Origin: a bacterium | Lineage (GTDB): Bacteria > Planctomycetota > Planctomycetia > Isosphaerales > Isosphaeraceae | Length of the DNA: 64,000 nt | NCBI GenBank assembly: GCA_016125085.1 | Contig: WGMM01000018.1 | Location: forward strand, 62,001 to 126,000 | Reading direction: 5' to 3' | Shown: positions 57,266 to 64,000 of the stretch, piece after piece | Position numbering within the stretch: the stretch's first letter is position 1 | How the letters are laid out: each line of letters begins with the position of its first letter | Notes under the pieces: model-generated | What the model saw: only the letters and a program-made list of their open reading frames with translations | What the model was told of the DNA's origin: nothing | Databases searched by the model: none | Made by a program: the position numbers and the translations under genes

Positions 57266-58504
57266 ATGAGACCCAACAAATCCGCCGACGATTCGGTCGC
57301 GACTTCCGACCTTCAGCTCGATCCCGCCATTGAGGCCCGCAAAAAGGCGCTGACGGAAATCCTCGATTCCGCCGGACCGGCCGCCGCCGTCGACGAACTC
57401 ATCCGTTCGGCGCAGGAAGAACTTCGCCCCCGCGACCTGCTGGACGCCCTGCTCCTCAAGGCCCGGCTCGATCTCGGCCTGCCGGCCTCAGGTATCGTGG
57501 CCGACCAGCTCGCCGATAATCAGAAGACTCGCTACGAGGATCTTTACGTCGAAGCCCTCCGAACCGTCGGCACGATGCTGCTCGACAAGGGCGACATCCC
57601 CGCCGCCTGGCCTTATTTCCGCGTGATCGGCGAGAAGGAGCCCGTCCGCCAGGCGATCGAAACGTTCGACCCCGAATCGGTCGACGAACATGCCCTGGGC
57701 GCCGTCATCGACGTTGCGTTTCAGCAGCAGGTGCATCCGCTGAAAGGCTTCGGCTGGATTCTCGACCGCTACGGGATCTGCTCGGCGATCTCATCTTTCG
57801 AAGCCCTTCCGGCCGACGATACCGTGCGTTCCGCAGCCTCTGCGCTTTTGGCGCGTGCTTTGCATTCGCAATTGCATTATGCCCTTTCTTCCGAAATCGA
57901 ACGCCGCGAGGGCACCCGCCCGGCGGAGTCGAACACGGTCGAAGAGCTTCTCGAAGGCCGCCCCTGGATCTACGACGACGACGCTTACGCTATCGACGTC
58001 TCGCACCTTTCCTCTGTCGTCCGGCTTTCGCCGCTTCTCAAATCGGCCGACGACATTTCGCTCGCCCTCGAACTGGCCCGATACGGTTCCGGGCTTTCCG
58101 ACCGGTTCCGCTACGACGGCCTGCCCCCGTTCGACGACGTTTACGCCGACCACGCCATCTATCTGAACGCTTTGCTCGGCAAGGATGCCGACACCGCCGT
58201 CGCTCACTTCCGGGCCAAGCTCAAGCCCGTCGATTTCGACGACGACCAGCCGCGCGACCCGCTGGAAACCCTGCCTGCACAGACTCTGGTGAACCTTCTG
58301 GCCGCCCTGGGCCGCGATGAGGAAGCGATCGCCCTGGCCGCCGAACAGCTTGCCGACGTCCCTGAGTCCTATCTGGTTTGCCCCAGCCTCACGGCTCTTT
58401 GCCGCAAGGCCGGCCGACCTGATCTTCTGGCCGAAGCCGCCGCCCGCAACGCGAACTGGGCCCTGTTCCTCGCCGCACGCATCGAGGACAATCGAACCCG
58501 CTGA
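57266..58504 (+). CDS. hypothetical protein, helical-repeat-like
   Basis: Protein of 412 residues that I do not recognise. It is rich in Ala, Asp, Leu and Arg, and looks almost entirely helical, with repeated patterns such as LAAQ/LADxxxx and the final NLLAALGRDEEAIALAAEQLADVPE, which is TPR-like. It has no signal, no membrane segment and no known motif. The start ATG at 57266 leaves 67 bases after the LOG gene. A 106-residue gene follows 15 bases after its stop, so the two probably form one unit. Confidence 0.82.
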   Translation: MRPNKSADDSVATSDLQLDPAIEARKKALTEILDSAGPAAAVDELIRSAQEELRPRDLLDALLLKARLDLGLPASGIVADQLADNQKTRYEDLYVEALRTVGTMLLDKGDIPAAWPYFRVIGEKEPVRQAIETFDPESVDEHALGAVIDVAFQQQVHPLKGFGWILDRYGICSAISSFEALPADDTVRSAASALLARALHSQLHYALSSEIERREGTRPAESNTVEELLEGRPWIYDDDAYAIDVSHLSSVVRLSPLLKSADDISLALELARYGSGLSDRFRYDGLPPFDDVYADHAIYLNALLGKDADTAVAHFRAKLKPVDFDDDQPRDPLETLPAQTLVNLLAALGRDEEAIALAAEQLADVPESYLVCPSLTALCRKAGRPDLLAEAAARNANWALFLAARIEDNRTR

Positions 58505-58519
58505 CAGGAGCCATCGCAC

Positions 58520-58840
58520 ATGGAAGCTCGCATGCCCCAGGGCCGTGAGGTGTCGATCGTTCGCGGCCTCTTCACGGCCGACGACACATCCCGGCGTGAA
58601 GAACTCATCCAGCGCACCGGTCCCGAAAGTCTCTGGCAGGTCGAAATACGCACGGCCCGCGTTCTCGGCCAGGTTCTCAACCGGACCGGTCTGGGCGGCT
58701 TTCCGCTCACCGAATGCATGTGCCTGGACATGAAGCTGGACAGGCCCGTGCCGGTCGAGCCGGGGCTGCGTTTCCGCATCTATTCGGAAATCGACGCCAC
58801 GCTGACGGCCACAGGCGTGGTCCGGCCGTGGGACGCGTAA
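58520..58840 (+). CDS. small hypothetical protein
   Basis: Protein of 106 residues, unknown. The strong ribosome site AGGAG 9 bases upstream of the ATG at 58520 and its location 15 bases after the preceding stop make it a likely real gene, translated with its upstream neighbour. Its second half (VEIRTARVLGQVLNRTGLGG, then LDRPVPVEPGLRFRIYSE) reads like a small beta-barrel, similar in feel to the translation-factor second domain, but that is only a visual impression. The two Cys residues lie in ECMCLDMK. Confidence 0.72.
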   Translation: MEARMPQGREVSIVRGLFTADDTSRREELIQRTGPESLWQVEIRTARVLGQVLNRTGLGGFPLTECMCLDMKLDRPVPVEPGLRFRIYSEIDATLTATGVVRPWDA

Positions 58841-59005
58841 TTCGAACCACGCGACTCGCCTGCTCGCAGTTTCGATGCCCCGGAAAGCGGTGGATCATTT
58901 TGTCCGGATCGTTCACCGGTTATGATGTCCGCATCCTTCGACCACGCCACCGCCCCGACCGACGCCGGCGGGCCCCTGCCGAGACACCTTCCGGGATTTT
59001 TCTCC

Positions 59006-59653
59006 ATGCGCTATTCGACTCGTGGCCTCGTCCTTTCCGCACTCCTGGGTTTCTCGATCTGCGGCGACCTGCGAGCGGGCGATTTCGTTTCGCTCTTCGA
59101 CGGCAAATCGCTCGATAACTGGCAGAGGATCGCCCAGAAGAAAGACATCTGGTCCGTTCAGGATGGCCTTCTGGTCATGGGCGGCGAGGGCGGCGGCTGG
59201 CTGGCCACACCGAAGGATTACGCCGATTTCGAATTTTCGCTGGAATTTCTCCTGTCGTCCGACAGCAATTCGGGCGTCTATCTGCGTGCCCCGGCCGACA
59301 CGTCCCACATTTCGCGCTCGGGGATGGAAATTCAGATTCTCGATGATTTTCACCCCAAGTATGCCAAAGTGCAGCCCTGGCAGCGCACCGGTTCCATTTA
59401 TCACGTCGCCGCGGCGAAGACCGGCCACCTCAAACCCGCCGGTGAATGGAACGAAATGAAGATCAAGGCCGTCGGCCCGCATGTGACGATCTCGCTCAAC
59501 GGAGTCACGATCGTCGATGACATGATCGACAAGCACCCGGAACTCAACGCCGAACACACCGGCCTGGCCCGTAAATCGGGCCGGATCGGCCTTCAGAGCC
59601 ATAACGGAGTCGTGAAGTTCCGCAATGTCCGGGTGCGCGAACTGGGCGATTGA
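59006..59653 (+). CDS. exported DUF1080 (3-keto-disaccharide hydrolase-like) protein
   Basis: Secreted protein of 215 residues. A signal peptide (VLSALLGFSICGDLRAG) precedes one DUF1080 domain with FVSLFDGKSLDNWQRI, GGWLATPKDYADFEFSLEFLL, SNSGVYLRAP, the long ISRSGMEIQILDDFHPKYA, GEWNEMKIKAVGPHVTISLNG, and RKSGRIGLQSHNGVVKFRNVRVREL. It is more canonical than the relative at 20751 and is likely a sugar-binding or keto-sugar hydrolase. The open frame starts at 58922; the ATG at 59006 is chosen because it opens directly into the signal peptide. Downstream, an opposite-strand gene ends 6 bases away. Confidence 0.93.
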   Translation: MRYSTRGLVLSALLGFSICGDLRAGDFVSLFDGKSLDNWQRIAQKKDIWSVQDGLLVMGGEGGGWLATPKDYADFEFSLEFLLSSDSNSGVYLRAPADTSHISRSGMEIQILDDFHPKYAKVQPWQRTGSIYHVAAAKTGHLKPAGEWNEMKIKAVGPHVTISLNGVTIVDDMIDKHPELNAEHTGLARKSGRIGLQSHNGVVKFRNVRVRELGD

Positions 59654-59659
59654 GCCGGA

Positions 59660-60082
59660 TCAATCCGGCAATTGAATTTCGAATGCGGCGATTTTGGGGC
59701 CGTCTTCGTCGACCATCGCCAGGAAGCAGTTGAAGCAGGTGTCGAATTCCGACTCTTCGGAAGGCAAGAAATCGACTTCCACCCAGCCGAGGTCAGGCTC
59801 GATCTCTTCCGGGGCGTCCCACTCGGCCTCTTCGTACACCTCGAACCGTTCTGGCGGGTCGAGATGGGGCACCATTTCTTCATCCTCTCCGCTCATTTCC
59901 ATGTGCATTTGACGCAAACGCTCACCGAGCACTTCCCAACCGAGCACATCGGCAAGACTCTCGGCCGTGTGCTCGCTTACCAGCGATTTCGAAAACAGGG
60001 GCAAAATCGCCGCCCATTTCGCTTTCACGACGAAGTTCGCAAAAGACTCCGCGACGCTCGTGGGATCCTGGTCGCTGGACAT
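59660..60082 (-). CDS. acidic hypothetical protein
   Basis: Protein of 140 residues, strongly acidic, with a helical N-terminal half (TSVAESFANFVVKAKWAAILPLF) resembling SnoaL or NTF2-like helices and an acidic C-terminal half (DPPERFEVYEEAEW, EEIEPDLGWVEVDFLPSEE). I know no family. There is no signal peptide. The ATG at 60082 has a weak GAGA site upstream. The gene converges with the DUF1080 gene, 6 bases apart. Confidence 0.8.
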   Translation of the reverse strand: MSSDQDPTSVAESFANFVVKAKWAAILPLFSKSLVSEHTAESLADVLGWEVLGERLRQMHMEMSGEDEEMVPHLDPPERFEVYEEAEWDAPEEIEPDLGWVEVDFLPSEESEFDTCFNCFLAMVDEDGPKIAAFEIQLPD

Positions 60083-60598
60083 GTCGATCTCATTTCTCTT
60101 GAAGTGAAAGCCATCGCTTTTTCGAACGCACGATCCGAACCCTTTCGGTCGAAATTATCACGATCGTAATACCTGTTCCAGTCTCGAATTCCGAAAGCTC
60201 AAAAAATGATATCTGTATCCGGAAAGATGTGGATTTGAGCCGACCGGCCCCCCCTTGGTTCTTGAGAAGTGTGCTTGCGTCAATCGATATCTATACGATC
60301 AAGTGACGGCACGGCAAAAGATCGACGAATTCGAGGGATTGCGTAAGTTTATTCATGGCAATGGGATGCATGCGATTTCCCGAGGCCCGGTTGCCGTTTC
60401 GCAAGGAATGACGGCCGAACTGTTTCGTGCGAGTCATCGTATCGGAATGCGTTGCTGCACAGGGGCTTGATTTGCTTTCCGTTACAGGCGGAGGTAATAT
60501 CGACTGTTCGGCCTCATCGACAAATTTTGATTCGTTATTGCCTTTATGCGTCGAAGTGCCTTGGTGCGATCCGTCGACAGATTCAGGAGATGTCAGTA
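60083..60598. other. intergenic region before the large exported protein
   Basis: About 516 bases with somewhat more A/T than the genes. A likely plus-strand promoter lies near its right end. Two short frames (60255-60470, 60427-60639) lack a ribosome site and family resemblance. Otherwise I see nothing. Confidence 0.5.
60472..60500 (+). promoter_or_regulatory. promoter of the large exported protein gene
   Basis: TTGCTT (60472-60477) and TAATAT (60495-60500) with 17-base spacing, about 100 bases upstream of the ATG at 60599. Confidence 0.5.
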
Positions 60599-63500
60599 AT
60601 GAGCGATCAGATTTCGGAGAGGGAAACGACGGACCGTAGAATGCGGAACAGGCGAAAGATGCGCCTGACCACCCTTTTGTCGATGGAAACGCTCGATCCC
60701 CGAGTCATGCTCACGGGGGTTCCGAGCGACGTCGTCAGCATTGGCCGGACCCCCTCGACATGGCTCGCCGAAGAAATCGGCGACGGCACGTTCCGGATCC
60801 GCTACGCCGTTTACAACGATCAGGACCAGCGGCTTGACGATGTCCGCATCGCCACGGCTCTCGCTGCCGGGGTCGAGTTCGTCGGCGCCGATGGTGCCGC
60901 CGCTCTGGCCGGAAACTCCGTCAGTTGGGTTGTGCCCTCGATCGAGCCGTATGGCCGGGCCGAAGTGGAACTGACTGTCCGACGCACCGATCCGCTGAAT
61001 TTCGCCGTCGACACCGGCGCAGTCGTCACAGGCGTCGTAAGCGGTACGACCGTCACAGACTCGGCCCTGCCTTTGTCACTCAGGTCTGGCGTGATCGCAG
61101 CCGGGTCGCTCACGCCGACCCTGGATGCCGACGCCGCGGATCCGTTCGTGATGGCCAAAGCGGCCTCGCTCGATCAGGACCCCGCCCGCATTTTCGAATT
61201 CCTCACGAGCCAGATCGGTTTCGAATCCTATACCGGTTCTCTGCGTGGAGCACGGGGCACGCTCTGGTCCGGCGCGGGCAATGCACTCGACGTTTCCAGC
61301 CTCGGCGTCGCCCTGTTGCGCGCATCCGGCGTGCCGGCGGTCTATGCACAGGGCACGATCGACGACACCCTTGCCGGCAGCCTCATCGCATCGATGTTCA
61401 CCGATCCGACGCATGCTGAAGGATTCATCCCGGCCGGAACCGCCGTGTCCGACCCGGTGCACGACGCCGCTCTGCTTGCTGAAACGCGTGATCACTTCTG
61501 GATCCGCTACGACACCGGCGCGGGCATGACCGATTTGGACGCGCTGATCCCCGGGACCACCCCGGGGCAGACGTTCGCCACGGCCCTTGGCACATTCGCC
61601 GAAGTGCCCGACGCGATGAGGCATAAGGTCACGATCCGGATCGACCGTGAGATGGTCAATACGGCCGTCTCCGGGCTGTTCGGCATGGACCCGCGGCAGG
61701 TCGACACGGCCCTTCAGGTGACCTTCTCCGCCGCGCACCTGGTCGGCCGACCGCTTTCGTTCGGCAATTTCGTGAATTCGTCGACGCTCTCCGCCCTGGC
61801 GTTCACGTCGACGACGAATACCTATTCGCCATACCTGGCCGAAGGCGATCTGGCGTATCCGCTCACGCACGATCACGTCATTCGGGGCACCGATTTTCAG
61901 GAAACGCTTACGAATTTCCCGTTCGGCAGCGTGATCTTCACCGGACTATTCCTGACGATTGACCTGACCTCACCCGACGGTTCCGTCGAAACGCTCGAGC
62001 GCACTCTCTTCGACCGGATCGGCTACGATGTTCGTACGAACGGCGGCACGCCGAACCTGTCGTTCGACCTGGGAACGACGGCCGTCAGCGATCTGGACAT
62101 CACCACGATTGACCTCTCCAGCGGCATTCAGCCCTATTCCGCTTCTTATGCGTTGCGTTCCGAAGTCGAAGCCCTGCAGGCCGCTATTCGGGCTATAGCT
62201 GCGCCCGATGGATCGGTTCCGTCCAACGCCTCCGACGAGTTGCGGCTTTTCGTGATCGGCGTCAGCCGCGTGATCGTGGCCGATTATCTGACGGTTTCCG
62301 GCTATGACCGTAATTCCATGGCCGATCGGCTGTTCGTCAAGTCGTATGCCGACAAGCCCATCGTACAGCTTGCGTCCACGAGACTTGTGACTGAAAACGG
62401 TATTGGCCGGATCGCCAGTTCCCTCGACCTGCGCCGAACCGAGATGCGGGCGATCGCCTGGCCGGGGCAATCGCCTGGCGTTCTGCCTGTGTTCCAGATC
62501 TTGCGAGGCATGCGCGAAAGCGGGATCGAGACGGAAGTCGTCACCCGGAATTCGCCGTCCGCGCAGGCCGAGAAGATCGTCAGTTCCGCGAAAGTCTTCG
62601 AAGTTGCCGGTGTCGCCGGTATCGAAATCCTGATCCTCGATCCGAGCCAGGCTTCGAAGCTGGATTCGCTCGATTTCTCTGCCGAAGCCAAGGCCCGCAT
62701 GCTTCATGCCCTGGGCTCGGGGCTGGTTGTAATGGTACCTGGTCAAAACGTGCTGATCGACGGCAAGCCCACCATCGCCTGGTACGAGAGCGATCCGCTG
62801 ACCGGCCGAACGATCGGCGTTACGTCCGATGGAGGCCACCAGGCGATTTCGGAATTCGTGGGCCGTCTGGCGATATCGATTCTCGAAGATCTCGCGCTGG
62901 GTGCCGTGGTGGCTGCCTGGGATGTGCTCCAGCATCCGGAAATTCTCAAAGACCCCGCCAAGCTGAAAAAATACGCGAAGGACATCCTTGACCCGATGTC
63001 TTACGTATCAGCCGGGAAAGAAGGATTCGCCGCCAGTATGTCGCCCCGGCTCGGGCTCGGGATCGTCACCGGCTTGTTGGCCCTTCTCATCAGTAATTAC
63101 CTGCAGGGTTTGCTCGTCGGTGCGCTGCTGCACAAGTCGGATCCTCCCGCGCCCGATTTCCTGATCTCGCTCGATCCCCTGCCGGAACTTTCGGATTTGA
63201 CGGAAACCGCGGGCGGTATCGGCCTCGGCATCGTCAAAGATCCCCTTCTTGTGATGCCGGTCGGCGGTGCCTGGGTGCCGACGGTGTTTCGTGTCGGGAT
63301 CCGAAACTTCGAAGGTACCGACCGCAAGTTCCGCCTGACCGACCTGGTCGCCCCCGCCGGTTTCGAAATCGTTTCGAGCCTCGCCGAAGTGATCGTCCCC
63401 GCCGGGCAGACGGCCGAAATCGGCCTGGCCCTGCGGCCCGTCGGTGCGATTCCCGCACCGGGCACGAACGCGACGATCTCGTTCCGTGTCGAAGATGTCG

Positions 63501-64000
63501 ACAATCCCTCGAAAACGGTGTCGTCCGAACTCCCATTCGTCATTCCGGCTTTCGGCGGGCTTGTCGCTGAGCTCGCCTACGATTCCCCTGGCGTTTTGCC
63601 CGGTCAATCGACCAGCGCGAAGGTCATACTCCGCGCCGTCGGCAACGTCGGCGTGAATGTCGATCTCTCCGTTCTCGCTTCCGAAGGGCTCGAGATCGAG
63701 GGGCTCGAAAATGTCTCTCTGGCGGCGGGCGAAGTACGCGAATTGCCCGTGATACTCACGGCCGCGGCCGGAACGCCCCTCAATTCCGACCTCACCGCGC
63801 GCATTCGGGCCGACTTCGGCGGCGAAGAGCCGGTCTGGGTCGTCATCCCCGTGAGCGTAGTCGCGCCGGGGGCCGACGCGGCTGTCAACGCCGCCAAAAC
63901 GGCCAGCGATCTCGGTAACCCCGATCTCACGGCCCGACTGATCGATCTCTCGAACGCTTTGACCGATCTTTCGACGAATCCGGACGATCCCGTCGCAAGA
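60599..64000 (+). CDS. very large exported protein with transglutaminase-like domain (3' end outside window)
   Basis: At least 1134 residues, still open at the window edge. AGGAG lies 9 bases before the ATG. The N-terminus is the Arg-rich export type (RRKMRLTTLLSMETLDPRVMLTG), as on the subtilase at 2510. After about 100 residues of beta-sandwich (YGRAEVELTVRRTDP) comes a transglutaminase-like region near 200-310: FEFLTSQIGF, then GNALDVSSLGVALLRASGVPAVYAQ, and later HFWIRYD with a following Asp. The usual catalytic Cys of that motif (GxCxD) appears to be Ala, so it is probably inactive. Residues about 900-1134 are repeats of CARDB- or immunoglobulin-like modules (GVLPGQSTSAKVILRAVGN). Confidence 0.88.
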   Translation, partial: MSDQISERETTDRRMRNRRKMRLTTLLSMETLDPRVMLTGVPSDVVSIGRTPSTWLAEEIGDGTFRIRYAVYNDQDQRLDDVRIATALAAGVEFVGADGAAALAGNSVSWVVPSIEPYGRAEVELTVRRTDPLNFAVDTGAVVTGVVSGTTVTDSALPLSLRSGVIAAGSLTPTLDADAADPFVMAKAASLDQDPARIFEFLTSQIGFESYTGSLRGARGTLWSGAGNALDVSSLGVALLRASGVPAVYAQGTIDDTLAGSLIASMFTDPTHAEGFIPAGTAVSDPVHDAALLAETRDHFWIRYDTGAGMTDLDALIPGTTPGQTFATALGTFAEVPDAMRHKVTIRIDREMVNTAVSGLFGMDPRQVDTALQVTFSAAHLVGRPLSFGNFVNSSTLSALAFTSTTNTYSPYLAEGDLAYPLTHDHVIRGTDFQETLTNFPFGSVIFTGLFLTIDLTSPDGSVETLERTLFDRIGYDVRTNGGTPNLSFDLGTTAVSDLDITTIDLSSGIQPYSASYALRSEVEALQAAIRAIAAPDGSVPSNASDELRLFVIGVSRVIVADYLTVSGYDRNSMADRLFVKSYADKPIVQLASTRLVTENGIGRIASSLDLRRTEMRAIAWPGQSPGVLPVFQILRGMRESGIETEVVTRNSPSAQAEKIVSSAKVFEVAGVAGIEILILDPSQASKLDSLDFSAEAKARMLHALGSGLVVMVPGQNVLIDGKPTIAWYESDPLTGRTIGVTSDGGHQAISEFVGRLAISILEDLALGAVVAAWDVLQHPEILKDPAKLKKYAKDILDPMSYVSAGKEGFAASMSPRLGLGIVTGLLALLISNYLQGLLVGALLHKSDPPAPDFLISLDPLPELSDLTETAGGIGLGIVKDPLLVMPVGGAWVPTVFRVGIRNFEGTDRKFRLTDLVAPAGFEIVSSLAEVIVPAGQTAEIGLALRPVGAIPAPGTNATISFRVEDVDNPSKTVSSELPFVIPAFGGLVAELAYDSPGVLPGQSTSAKVILRAVGNVGVNVDLSVLASEGLEIEGLENVSLAAGEVRELPVILTAAAGTPLNSDLTARIRADFGGEEPVWVVIPVSVVAPGADAAVNAAKTASDLGNPDLTARLIDLSNALTDLSTNPDDPVAR

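Noticed and set aside
60255..60470. 71-residue frame with TTG start
   Set aside because: No Shine-Dalgarno, unusual start and no similarity; treated as chance.

Overview
The window looks like chromosomal DNA of a planctomycete (high GC, probably Isosphaerales or Gemmatales; I cannot be more precise). The signs are a DUF1559 pilin-like protein with a small lipoprotein beside it, two DUF1080 secreted proteins, serine/threonine kinases placed next to sigma factors, a kinase carrying a TIGR03067-type domain, and two exported proteins that begin with the arginine-rich LExLxxR N-terminus common in this phylum. I see no rRNA, CRISPR array, transposase or phage gene. One tRNA, tRNA-Leu(GAG), is present.

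Layout. 0-4 kb: Gfo/Idh/MocA oxidoreductase, NikR nickel regulator, Rieske protein, exported subtilase. 4-9 kb (minus strand): MazG-like hydrolase, large membrane-anchored protein, ABC ATPase, unknown protein; then a small zinc-ribbon protein on the plus strand. 9-15 kb (minus): multi-spanning membrane protein, C45-type peptidase, and a lipoprotein and a DUF937-type protein that appear to share a C-terminal domain. 15-19 kb: acetyl-CoA synthetase ending in a textbook terminator, then the DUF1559/lipoprotein pair. 19-24 kb: FAD oxidoreductase, DUF1080 protein, RluA pseudouridine synthase, YjbQ, Tat-exported tyrosine-phosphatase-like protein. 24-30 kb (minus run): aroB, dprA, a Tat-exported glycosidase-like protein, a secreted zinc metalloprotease. 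30-36.5 kb: degenerate M50-like membrane protein, homocysteine methyltransferase-like protein, TPR protein, protoporphyrinogen oxidase and ferrochelatase, sulfotransferase. 36.8-42.5 kb: tRNA-Leu, an amidohydrolase pair, PAQR/hemolysin III, a large TPR metallopeptidase. 43-54 kb: a signalling region with two sigma factor/kinase modules flanking an M50-family membrane protein that lacks its catalytic Glu, a papain-like protease and a secreted Pro-rich protein. 54-60 kb: xseA, methyltransferase, LOG-family protein, unknown proteins, a second DUF1080 protein. 60.6 kb to the edge: a very large exported protein, cut off by the window.

The best candidate for an undescribed system is 43.1-54.1 kb. 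Each of two sigma factors is followed by a membrane-anchored kinase: one carries WD40-like repeats, the other an N-terminal anti-sigma-type zinc finger plus a long periplasmic region. Between them sit a probable M50 pseudoprotease, a C1 protease and a secreted protein. A second degenerate M50-like protein lies at 30.5 kb. Nearly all functions are inferred from motifs read by eye; no database search was run.
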